Source: Cladorrhinum sp. PSN259 (taxonomy: Eukaryota; Ascomycota; Sordariomycetes; Sordariales; Podosporaceae). From it: DNA of 64,000 nt. Made by a program: the position numbers and the translations under genes. The stretch spans positions 153,111 through 217,110 of the forward strand of contig MU867119.1 in the NCBI GenBank assembly GCA_033725935.1. Direction: 5' to 3'. Under the pieces are notes generated by a model that worked only from the letters and a program-made list of their open reading frames with translations, did not search any database and was not told the DNA's origin. Of this stretch, positions 44,240 to 54,809 are shown in pieces (position 1 is the first letter of the stretch; every line of letters starts with the position of its first letter).

Positions 44240-45293
44240 CTACTCCTCCTCCTCCTCGACAGCCCCCTCACTCCCGCTCCCACTCCCCTCACTCCCATCA
44301 TCCCTCCTCCTCAACCCCCTATCCCCCTTCCTCGCCTTTCCCTTCGCCGCCTTGCCCCTCAATCCCGCGGGCACGTCCTTCTTCACCTCCCCATCCTCAA
44401 ACAAAACACCAATATCCGGTCGTCTCGCAACCGCCTTCTTCCACAACGACTTTGGAATCTCATCGCTCGTTATGATTGCGCCAGCTTCACTTCTGTACCA
44501 GGATGCCTTGTCAAGAGCAGAAGGCAAATGCACCCAGATACTGACTTCGGCCTCTTGCTTTTGGACTTGGTCACCCGAGGCGGGAACAAAAGAATGATAC
44601 TCTGCTCCTCCTGGAGCGCGGGTGATACCGCCCAATGTCAAGAGGAGGGGGTATCGCTGATAGGACGTTTCGTACATGACAAACTCGGGGAGGTCAGGCG
44701 AGGTAGAGGTGATTCTATCTCCGATGGGAACGGGGGACGTGACGGCCGTCTCTTCAGACTTGGAAGTGATGCGGGAGATTTCCCAGGATGTCGGTTCGCT
44801 TGCGGGCGTGTCAGGTTTCTGACGAAGTTCAAACCGTGCTTTGGTGGCGTTTGAGACTACGCGGTGGATGTCCTTCAGTTCGGCGCCGTATTCTGAGATT
44901 CTGTGGTGGGCGAGCTTCAACTAAGTCAGTTTTTGATGTCATCTGTGACAACTGGGAAGAAACAAGGACACATACAATAGTGTCTAGCGAGATCCATCCC
45001 TCGGCATCAGCAACGAGGTACTCGGCATTAGAAGTCCCATTCTCTTCAGCATCTTCCTTGGCCTCTTCCAGCTGGATGGCACGCTTGACGACAAACATCA
45101 ACGCCTTGGCAATGCTGGTGTCTCTCTCCTCAACAACGCTGTAACGGCGTCCTCCGCCGGGACGGTTGGACTTGAAGCTCATGCCTCTGCTCCGGCCATG
45201 GCGAGGGTTGTGCTGCGTCAGAGCGCTGGGAGGGAGAACACCGCCGAGCTCGCTGTTGATTGCGGAAAGAGGGACAGCAACGGCAGCGGCCAT
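44240..45293 (-). CDS. Protein with a Tpt1/KptA-like winged-helix N-terminus
   Basis: Exon 1 is 45293-44976 and exon 2 is 44920-44240, with a 55-nt intron (GTATGT donor, CTGAC branch, TTAG acceptor), giving 332 residues. Residues about 60-145 follow the N-terminal winged-helix half of RNA 2'-phosphotransferases: 'IAKALMFVVKRA', then 'DAEGWISLDTIL', then 'LKDIHRVVSNATKARFELR'. True Tpt1 has Leu-Arg-His in the first block and a downstream Arg-x-x-x-Gly-His-Ser block; here the first is Val-Lys-Arg and the second is not found. It is thus probably not an active NAD-dependent phosphotransferase. The C-terminal half has a beta-rich region of unknown type and a Lys/Arg then Glu/Ser-rich tail. It may be a nucleic-acid- or protein-binding relative. 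Confidence 0.65.
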
Positions 45294-46859
45294 GTTTGGT
45301 TTGAAAATTGAGATAACTGTTGTTGATAATGGAATGATATTGTGTACACAAGTCAAGTTGTAGAGAGTTCCTGAGAGAGAAAAAGGAAACGCAGAACTTT
45401 GTGGACATCAGGGCAGCTCCATTTATAAGAGACTCGGATGTCAGTAGAGGCGAAAGTATTACTCAAAAATGCCCATTGTGGCCACCCCTTCCGGTAACAC
45501 TGATGAGCCATAATGATATGTCACATTATTTCAGGCACCGCCTTGACCGCTTCGCCTCAACTTTGATCAATGCCGCTTTCCATGTGTGCAATATTGGTGT
45601 GGTGGCATCCAGATGTTGGCTGGGGAAGATACACCCCTGTCATCTGATAAACCTGGCGCCAGGGGAGATGCAGAACAGCTGACGTGATACCCGTTGCTAA
45701 ACCATCCACGTACTATCCGTGCTACCCAACCCGCCACCCGTGACTCCCCCTTTCCAGCTCTGTGTTGTATTGTTTACTTTGCCCCTCATTTCGTGTATCC
45801 TGAGGCTGCCTAGCTTTGCCATGTGTTTTTTTCCTGCGCACCTATTGAATGTGATATGTTGTGAATCATTCTTAATCAGTCCAAGAGCTACTCTCGCTTC
45901 CCCAAGAAATCACCCCTCCGCGGGGTTGTCGGTGGGATTAACTGGCTGGCAAATGTTTGTTTCCCGCTGCGTTTGCATCTCACCCCTCACTTGATACACT
46001 CACCGCCTGCTCTGACTGCTACGTGTCTGCCCTGCATCCGAAATATGCAAGTAGACGCGACGCCCTGAGTGACTGCGTTTCAATCTGTATACTATGCGTG
46101 TAAGTCACAGTACCGCATGTACAGCAGTCGTGTCACACCCATGCCCCCACTTGCAGGCCGTCTTGGCCATCTCAGATCAGGTGTGGACCCCTGTCTTGAA
46201 AGTCTCGTGGTATATGAGGAATCGGACTAAAGATGATCACCAGGAGGAGTTTGGATGGAAATGCCATACTGATGGCTCGTGAATGGCGGTTGTGTTCACG
46301 TCTGCCGAGTTTCGAGATCCAATACAGCTTAGCCTGGGCATCATTAATATTGGTTTCGGGCTGCAAGTATCGAGGGGTTGTTTTGCTCAACTGACCACAT
46401 CTGAACCCCTCAACCTGGTCGAAAGTAAACATTGCGGGGTACGACCGAAGAGCAACAGATAGGGGGGCGAGATGACAACAAAACATCGAGTGTGACTGAT
46501 ATGATTCATTCTGAGATCCCCAGGCTTTCTTGGCTCGCCCCAATTTCTTGGAAAACACACGGCAGATTCGGGTAACCAGAATAACCGTATCCATGGATCG
46601 ATCTCAACAGTTGTTTCTGAATACCATCTAATCGAAACGATAAGCGAAATGACAAGAGAAATGCCTCAGTGTACAGATTATACCAAAAGAACATGCTGAG
46701 TGCGTGTATAATAAATAAATAAAACCTTCCGTCTCCGGGTATCAACGATTTTGCAATAAACCAAACGATGGGAAATGACCAGACTTCTGTCAGTCAATGA
46801 CACGGAGAACCCAAAAATCCACTAAAACCCCCTTTTCCCAGAAATTCCGTTTCTCCATC
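45294..46859. other. 1.6-kb interval without a supported gene
   Basis: The left end is the promoter of the Tpt1-like gene. The remainder holds only short frames without motifs, up to the end of the RhoGAP gene. Confidence 0.5.
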
Positions 46860-49198
46860 CTATCGTTCAAAGGCAGCCCGACTCTTCCCACCATTCCTCA
46901 TCTTGACGTTATACTCGCTCCTCTTCCGTATCATAAACGCCAACCCAAGCATAAAATCCATTTCTCCCTTTTCTCCCTTGATTGTGTGCAACAATGGCTT
47001 CATAACTCTCTCAGCCAACCTCTCAGCAGTCATCTGGTTCTCGCCCGAGAACTCAGCAATATCTCCCCACACCGACAACAGCAGCTTGAACAAGGCTCTC
47101 TCGGGGCCCTTGATCCCCATCAATGCTTCCTCCCAAAAGTCAATACCCTGATCCAACCTCATCGCCAAACCACCAGAAGATACCGTCGCCTGCTTGCTCA
47201 ACTTGACCCATCTCTTGGCCAAGGAATCAGGAATGAGCGCCTTGGGCAATTCCGAAAGATACAGCAGGATCAGATCCGCCGCATCATACACGGTAAAATC
47301 CCTCCAATCCAGCTGTTTCCCATACCCTGTCGCAGGCGAGTTGAAGATATCCTTAAGATCACCCACCCGGAACACGTCGCCATCTTGTCCGAACAAATGG
47401 GGGATCTCGATTCCCATATCCCGAATGTAGTACACGCACCGAAGTATACAGAGCGGGTAATCTCTTCGACCCGATGAACCGCCATTATCGTGGTTGGTGG
47501 ACGCAACGCCTTTGGCCACGCGCATTGATACGGCCAAAGGAACCCCAAAGACAGTCGTTGGTTCTACTTCCGGGACCGTAGGGGATTCAGGCGCCTTTGA
47601 TGACGAGCGGCCCAATCCGAGACGCGAAAATGCCGAGCCCAGCCTCGAGGTGCTGCGCTTGCCCGAGGAGATAGGGCTGACGGGTGGTGACATGGCAAAG
47701 GAACTCTTGGACATTGTTGTGGCGTGAGAACTTGGGCGGTACGGGCCCGGTGTGGGAATTTCGCGTGGGTTCTCGAAGACTGAGAAACGAGAGGATTGTT
47801 TTTTAAGACTCGGCGGGCGGGAGTCTCCAGAGCGATATGACTGCGAGTCACTGTGTGAGGAATGGGAGTGGTCCGTCATGCCGCTGTAGTACTTGTTTTC
47901 TCGAGCTGAGTTCGGGCCGAGGCTGGGTGGTGGGGAGTTGTAGCTCCAACCAGAAAGGTGATGATCAGTGTTGCTCATGCTGTTGCTCATGCTCGATCGG
48001 GAGGCCATATCACTCTCGCCCGAGTTAGAGACCGAGCCATAGTAAAGGCTATCTGATGCACTTGGGCGGCGGCTGAAGTTGGGGATTGATTGGCTCAAGC
48101 GGGCGAGGGATCGAGGGGGCGGTGGTGGTGCCCGAGTCCTGACATCTCTGACAGGATGCGCGGGCATTTCATGCAGTTCGCCGGAAAACTCATCCATCTC
48201 ATCAAACGCATCATCGATAAAGCTTGTGGTGATTTTGGTTAAGTGTCGCTTGAACGGCGCGTGGGAATCGTCGCAACTCAACTCGATTGCGCTGTCCGGG
48301 TCACCCACGGACGATGGCGGCACCGGAGACATTGCATTTCGGCTCTCGATTCGAGGTGGGTAAGAATCCCTCTCTTGTTGTTCCTCTTGTTGTTGATATT
48401 GCGGAGCGTTTGAGGCAGTAGTTGCATGTGCTCGCAAAGTCTCAAAATACTCTTCTAGCTTTGCAAGCGCCCTGTTTTGGCGCAACTCAACGTGCATCCT
48501 ATCGGCGATGTTGAGGATTCTTTCAGTGACAGCCGCCACTTCGCTCTTCTCTTCCGGGTCATCATATTCGCCGACATCATTTTCTGCTGATTTTGTGCTG
48601 TAAAGACACCAAGGTCAGCATCGCAATTCGTGCGACAGGGGACAAGATTATGCATCACTCACGCGCCAATCAGATCTACAGCAAGGCCGAGCGCCATTTT
48701 GTACCTCCCGAGAGTCCATTGCAACTTGCTGATGTGGTCGCGACTTGCTAACCAGCGTGACTTTTTGTCGGCTTTGGATACTCCGGGCCTGTTGAGAACA
48801 GATATGCAACCCTCGAGTTCGTTGATCAGGTTGAGACAGCTGTCGAGAACACCTGGAGTCTGTTCGGCCAGGAGCGGCGGGAAGGAAGCGGCGTCATCAC
48901 GGAGTAATTCGAGCACACCCTCGAGGGAATGCAGCTCGGTGGAAATACTGTCTAAATCGGATCGCGACTCGCGTACTTCTCGTACAAATTTGTTGAGGGC
49001 AAGAGAGGTCCTGGCAATGGCATTGCTTGCGGCAAAGCAACCACTGTTGGTAGATCTGTCGGCATAAATGGTTGATGTGTCAGTTTCCAAACTTTGGGGA
49101 ACCTGTGAATCCGAGACATTGACACGTGGAGAAAATCTGGGGAAAAGAACTTACATCCAGTGCTCCTTGGTGTCGCCCCGCCTCCGCTCGGAATCCAT
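46860..49198 (-). CDS. RhoGAP-domain protein with fungal N-terminal (Helo-like) region
   Basis: Three exons, 49198-49155 (44 nt), 49055-48663 and 48597-46860, with introns of 99 and 65 nt (GTAAGT...ACAG; GTGAGT...TACAG), give 724 residues. The tiny first exon supplies the only suitable ATG. Residues about 15-145 are helical and look like the fungal N-terminal region often found before STAND or HET-related effector domains ('FAASNAIARTSLALNKFVREVR'). A Ser/Pro-rich disordered middle follows (PPPPPR, many phospho-site-like serines). The RhoGAP domain lies in roughly the last 240 residues: 'VFGVPLAVSM', 'PLCILRCVYYIRDMGIEIPHLF' and 'VFRVGD' with the likely arginine finger, then 'DLILLYLSELPKALIPD'. 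RhoGAPs switch off Rho GTPases; the Sac7/Bag7 branch acts on Rho1 and cell-wall integrity. Confidence 0.85.
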
Positions 49199-50750
49199 TG
49201 TGGCTTCTTGGGGGAGCTGCAAACTCGATGCACGAACAAAAGCAGAAAAAGAAAAACAAAACAACTTGAAGAGAAAAGGAAAAGAAAAGAAAGAAGATGC
49301 TCTTCGGAAGCAGCTGGCTTAACCCCGGCAGCTGAAGGAGGAAACCGTCTCACTCAGCCCGTCTAAAATGTCCGTGGCCGAGTTTCTGGTACAACTTCAG
49401 GTCGCCACTGTTGCATCTGCTGCTCCCATCTCGGCCAATTCAAGTTCTTGCCCCCTGCCTGAATTCGGGGTCGGTTGGAGAAGGAGCAACCCCCGGGCTG
49501 GGGAGGATGTCAGTGGATGTCCCGCATCTCTACGCACCGTTGCAATCACGCTCACTTTCGCCAGACCTTCCGTGTCGAGGCCATTGCACCAACGCCAATT
49601 GCACTCGAATTGCACGCCAATTAGTTCGCGAGAGCGGGTAAGTCTAGATGCCAGAAATGGTCTTGCGGGCCGTCGTCCCCCAGCGTCCCTTCCCCCTTCT
49701 CCCAATGTGAGCGGCGCACAGACCTGCCAGTTTTGGTGGCCCACCTCCGACCGGGCAAGGGCCAGGCCAATGAGACCATCAGCAGGGTCCAATGGAAGAA
49801 TGCGGGGGGAAGCGGGGTTTCCGAGGCGTGCTGTTTCCACGCGTTTGTCAAGATGTCTTGCATGATGGGAAATCCCGTGGATGTGTCGGCCGCATGTGAA
49901 ATGGAAGGCGCGGAGAATATTCCATGTGAAAATCTCCTCTCCCAAGACAAGAAGATACCATTCGCAGCCAGTCTGCATTCTCTTCTCTTTTCTTTTTTCA
50001 TTTTTGTCTTTTACTTTGCTGCGCCTCCGTAGGGCCGATGGGCGGTCTCTTATCGGTTCATTCCAATGTTGCACTGTCACATCGGTAAAACTCCGAGCGG
50101 AGACGTTCCCAAAGTGCCCCAAAGCGCCCCAAAGCGCCCCAAAGCAACATTGTCCAGGGTGATATCCACTGGAACCAAAAACTCCCAAATGAAACAAACC
50201 GTTGAAGGTCAAAGAGTTCGTTGAAACATTTGGGTTATTCTTACCCCAAAAAAAACTGCTTTGATTTTTTATCCAATGCGCGTCTCTAATGCGCAATTGT
50301 GGTACCTATGGTACCGGGAACACGGAAAAGATGTCATGGTTTTTTTTGCAATTGTTTTTTACATTGATATTCTCGGGTTCCGGAGTTGCACACTCTTCGG
50401 TCTTGGTTCCCCGGTTCTGTATTACCCCAAGACGATATCTCTTGATGATATCGACAAGACGTTACACTAGAGGTGGTCCCTCATAAAATAAACAGTCCGT
50501 GAGCAAACATCACTGACACTCTGAGTGATAACTTCTCAGAACCTGCCACCCTATCAATTGCATCTCGATCGTTTGCAACAGATCCTTCAGATTGAACCAA
50601 GTGGGGAATAATTGAAAAATTCCAACGGCCAAGTGCAAATTGCGCACGCACAACATCCAACTTGGCAACAGTCACCGTTGCACTACTGTAAGCTCCGAAT
50701 CTAAAATGTCCAGGTCCGGGCAAAACCCTCAAAATATTTTCGGCTTCATT
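49199..50750. other. 1.55-kb interval without a supported gene
   Basis: The right flank of the RhoGAP gene (its promoter) and the 3' end of the methyltransferase gene. A long minus-strand open frame (49397-50296) shows no motif and is not believed. A 10-bp repeat lies at 50111-50145. Confidence 0.5.
50111..50145. repeat. 10-bp tandem repeat, 3.5 copies
   Basis: Unit aaagYgcccc occurs three times (50111-50140) and continues as aaagc. Confidence 0.9.
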
Positions 50751-51377
50751 TTATTTTCGTCTTGGTCTCAGCAAATAACACCAGTGCCAGATATCCGGAT
50801 CAGACTCTAACCTCTTCTTGCCACCGGCCAGTACTTTGCCCACCACCTCGACCTCGAATAAGTCTCTTATCCTGGGAATGGTAAACCGGGCATCAGAATA
50901 ACTCATTGAAAGCCAGATCCCATCTTTATGATTTAGATATTTATATATCCCCTCAGCCATGGCAACCACCGCTTCATCTCCACTGCAGGAAACAGCATCG
51001 CTCGTGCTCTTGTCAATGACCAGCTGGCGTTTGTTTTTGTTGTCGGACTCGGCAAGTTCTAGTTTGGTCACATCAGCAACCAGATATTTCGTCTGCACAT
51101 CGCCAAATGCTTTCCTCTCGAGCTGCTGTCCGCGCTCGAGAGCTAGTGGTTCGTAATCGATGTTTGTGACGTTGAGGAAACCTTTCTTGCGGAGGTGGTT
51201 GTGTAAGTCGCTTGTGCCGGATCCCAGGTGCAGAATCTCGGCTGTTTGTGGGTTGAGTCGGTCGAGGTAAGGTGTGATGATGTTGATGAATGTTGAGGAA
51301 GGTGTGAGCCACTCGAAGGATGTTTCGGTTCGGAAGCGTTTTCGCCAGTAGAGGGGGTTATCAAAGTCAACAGGCAT
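50751..51377 (-). CDS. METTL13/EFM-like class I SAM methyltransferase
   Basis: An intronless 208-residue protein. It has the N-terminal 'YWRKRFRTETSFEWL' block, SAM-binding motif I 'ILHLGSGTSDL', an acidic residue after strand beta2 ('NIDYEP'), and the post-motif 'VIDKSTSDAV' typical of the METTL13/Efm-type branch. Members methylate lysines or the N-terminus of translation factors such as eEF1A, usually in the cytosol. The size matches single-domain fungal members. No further substrate information is visible. The start is the first ATG, directly at the family N-terminus. Confidence 0.85.
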   Translation of the reverse strand: MPVDFDNPLYWRKRFRTETSFEWLTPSSTFINIITPYLDRLNPQTAEILHLGSGTSDLHNHLRKKGFLNVTNIDYEPLALERGQQLERKAFGDVQTKYLVADVTKLELAESDNKNKRQLVIDKSTSDAVSCSGDEAVVAMAEGIYKYLNHKDGIWLSMSYSDARFTIPRIRDLFEVEVVGKVLAGGKKRLESDPDIWHWCYLLRPRRK

Positions 51378-52167
51378 TTTGAATTGCGGTTTGTCTACGT
51401 TATCGTTTGACTTGAAAAGTGCGCGAGCCTGAGGAGACTGAATTAGGATGTGGAATTAAACACATTTCATTCTTTAAAAGTGAGAATTTATCTTGATTAA
51501 ATGTGACGAATTGATGCCTAAAGATTTTTTTCTCGTGGTGTCCCGAAGTTATGCCGAATTATGTACACTTTAGCTAACAACCACAGAAAATACGTAAGAT
51601 ATTTGAGGCCATTCACAAGCCAAGACAGCGATGACAAACAAAATCAATCTGTGCTTTCGAAAAGTTTTTGGATCTTTTTCTCTTCAGCAGAACTAGTCCT
51701 ACTCGGGGTTTGTGCCACAATGACTCAATAAGGACCAATATGATGAGGTGCAACCCCCAATGCGTCTCATCATCTGTTAGTATTTCGAAGGGGAGGGGGC
51801 TAGGATTCAGGAACCAGAGCGGCATTCTTTTTGTGGGGTTTTGAGATTTAGTGTGGTCATAACAGTGACAAGAACAGGAAGAAGAGAAGTGAGCAACGTG
51901 AAAGCTACGGTGTTTAAGAAACTGCAGCTCAGCGAAACAAGCAGATAGATCTGACTTGACATTATTAATATTAAAGATTGGTTTTGTTTCCTCCATTCAC
52001 TTCTAGTATTATGGCCCTTCTTCATTGCATGTTGTGAAATTGAGGAATGCGGCAATATAGTATCCCGTTGCCATATAATCCTGTTCTTGTTTTGGAGATT
52101 CGCTAATCTTGTATTCTACGAATAATTAAGAAAGACTTAGATTTTCAATGCAGAGTTTGCCATGGCC
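51378..52167. other. Intergenic, no gene seen
   Basis: AT-rich interval between the methyltransferase promoter and the end of the frameshifted secreted-protein gene. Only short frames without motifs are present. Confidence 0.5.
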
Positions 52168-53219
52168 TCAAGAGAAAATGCTGTTACCCTCCTTGATAAC
52201 ATGGTTCTTTGCCCGTTCCGTCAAGCTATCGATGACACCCGAACGTGGGGCGAAATACCCTGCTGTTAAATTCCCCTGTAATGCCATTCTTGTTGTCTTG
52301 GTGAAAAGGAACACGGCTGGAATCCGACCAAGCGCTGAGTTGAATGCGGTACAGCTAGAAAAAGAAAGAAATTGAACAAAAAATGTTAGCTAGGTCGGTT
52401 TCCGTGTTTGTTTTATCTGATCATGTTGGAAACTGACCTTCAGATACGGAGTCTCAAGATCTGGGAAACGCAGGGCTCCAATATCCAACAACGTTTTCTC
52501 ATGACGCTCCTTCTTTGCAAAGAAGGCTTCAAAACTGTCAATTATTGCACCGGATTGAGCAACAATCTTGGCGAGGACATCAGTGTCAATCCTTGTGCTT
52601 GCAAGAAAGTCCAGATCTTGGATGAGCTGAGTGAACCAAGTTTTGACCTCACTGATAATTACTGCATCGGGAGAACCATCACACTTGAAGTCAGCAGAGC
52701 TTTCATTGATCAGCTTATTCGCACGGTTGAACTCGTTTTGAGGATTGGGGTCGGGCTGCAGTAAGGGGCTCTTCATCATGCTCGCCACGACATTTTTCCA
52801 GCTCTTATCCTTGACCTTGCCCAGTTCCTTGAGTGTTCCAGTCACGGCAATTTTGAGTTTGTCATCCAATTTCTTCCATGTCTCTCCATTCAATTTGCGG
52901 TAAGAAGGTGCAAGGTCGGTGTGCAAGTATTCAGCTGCCTTGTTAGTCTTGACAGACATCTGAACATTTAATGAATGAGCCACTTTCCCTTGATCAAACA
53001 TACATTGATGTCTCACCTTGCTGAATTTGAAGTTCTTCACAATGCTTCCGATATCAATCACACCAGACCCCCAAAGGCACTCTTGAGAAGCGGTGAGTCA
53101 GCATACATGCCTGCTGACAGCCAAGGAGCCTGCACTTCCTGAGTGATGATATGGGTGTTTTTGTCTCCCTTGGTTAGGCAATAGAAACCCAGAACACTGA
53201 GCAAGATAGTAAAATGCAT
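52168..53219 (-). pseudogene. Secreted-protein gene with apparent frameshifts (pseudogene or assembly error)
   Basis: A hypothetical secreted protein of about 280-290 residues is recognisable in pieces. An ATG at 53219 begins a short signal peptide, and the frame runs to a stop just after a G5 run (minus strand, 53068-53072). From there a second frame continues to 52438, with an in-frame 57-nt intron (53016-52960, GTGAGA...TTCAG). A further intron, 52437-52355 (GTCAGT...CTAG), leads to a last exon. This exon needs another one-base shift at a C4 run (52247-52250) to reach the stop at 52168-52170. Both breaks fall on homopolymers. An alternative donor at 52447 (GTATCT) would keep the last exon in frame without the second shift. 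The helical middle has 'WKNVVASMMKSPLLQP' and 'FKCDGSPDAVIISEV' blocks. No function is known. Confidence 0.6.
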
Positions 53220-54809
53220 TTTCCTATAATTGTGGCTTTGCCGATTAGTCGATGTTAGTTGTAAGCGGAGTGTTGCAAGGTAAAGGGTAATGAGGTGCCA
53301 GCAGAGAAGATATATCGAAGAGATATTCACCTTTGTTATATTCGGGCACCTCTATTGCAGTTATTCCCCGAGCTTTTCCTAGTGGCGGATCTCTTTTACT
53401 CAGTCTGACATCTCGCTTGCCAAGACATTAGTTGGTCTCTCTGGCATACGACTCCTCGGCAACGGCATTGTTACAACTGAGGAATCCTTCATGCCAACTA
53501 TAAAGTTTTTCATCATCCAATAGCTTTCCAAACATTTCTTACTAGTAATGTACCGGATATACTACCTGTATCATGGAATTCATCATTGTAAAGGCATTCC
53601 TATGTTTCCTGCCAATGCTTAGGCAGATTTTCCTCAAGGTACCCTTCAAGTTCGAACACTTTACTACATATTTAGTACTAGAGTCTGAGACAACATGTAG
53701 TCCAGTAATGTAAAGAGTAATACAATGTTACCTCGTGTCTTCAAGGTTACATGTTCGTCGACTGATAGTAATGCCATATCGCACTTTGCTTACAACTAGG
53801 ATTGCATGGTATCATAAGATGACTTAAATGGTATGGAAATGAACAAAATTTTGATGATTGTCTAAAGACATGTGGGAGAACATACTTATGAGAAGCAGGG
53901 CCTTTTAAAAACTGAGATAAAAATTGGTAGTTTATAATCAGTGCTCTCATAATATTTTGGTGTTAATTCTTCTCTTCAGGCAGGTTTAACTACGTGCAGC
54001 TAAACCACGGCTCAAAAACACCCAAGTCGTGTACATGTAACATGCAGAGATAGCTTCCAGTTCAACAGCTTGAAATATATGCAAGAGTCCACAATACCTC
54101 AAATGTTCTAGACCGCCTAGTAAGCGGAACTATCGCTCCGTTGCCCAAAACCAAAAGTAAGGTAACTACCTAGTTGCCAGATAGATATCGGCTGATTGCA
54201 ATCTGAGCCAAGGTCACTTAAGCCACTTTAGTGATCTCCGCGTAAACCTTCCGGTCCCAGAACGATAAGAGGCATCTTTATCAAATAGTTCTGTGCAACA
54301 GTCAGGGTTCCTTTGTGGCTGTCAAGCGATCGTGTTACTGTGATAGGTTTGACGAAACCTCTGTGGCTGCAGCGGGGAATGCGCGATCATGTGGGAGGTC
54401 CCAATAGTGTCGCTTGAATGTAACCCACCAATTATCCCCTCGGGGCTATCACACTCGATATCTGCCGGCAGCTGGAATATCCTGCCGGCATATTTATGCA
54501 GTCAGATTCACAGACACAACTGAATGGATAGTTTTCCTAGCGTTAAGTTCCTCTTCATAAGTAAGTACCGTGCAGATGAGGGTTCTAAATACCTAAATTA
54601 CGCTATTGATTTTGAAGTAATCCTTACGCCTTGGCTCCCTTGTTAGATCGTCGTTCCTGTGCTTGATCGTAGCTTGAGGTTCTAACAAGAAACAGGATTA
54701 TGAATCGGTTCGCCTCTTCTCAGCTATCCTCCTCATACCTCCAGTTTTATAACTTCCGGCAACACTCATCATTAGGCAAGATCACACTAACTTGAAAACT
54801 TAAGCCGAC
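53220..54809. other. 1.6-kb intergenic region, AT-rich
   Basis: Divergent flank between the frameshifted secreted-protein gene and the tyrosinase gene. A small pair of ctgccggca motifs (about 54462-54490) lies about 330 bp upstream of the tyrosinase start. No coding frame was supported. Confidence 0.45.

Noticed and set aside
49397..50296. 299-codon open frame on the minus strand
   Set aside because: No family motif, low-complexity basic segments, no supporting neighbours or introns. It crosses the 10-bp repeat at 50111.
52148..52375. Plus-strand open frame at the end of the broken secreted-protein gene
   Set aside because: It is antisense to the proposed last exon, which has splice signals and coding character on the minus strand.
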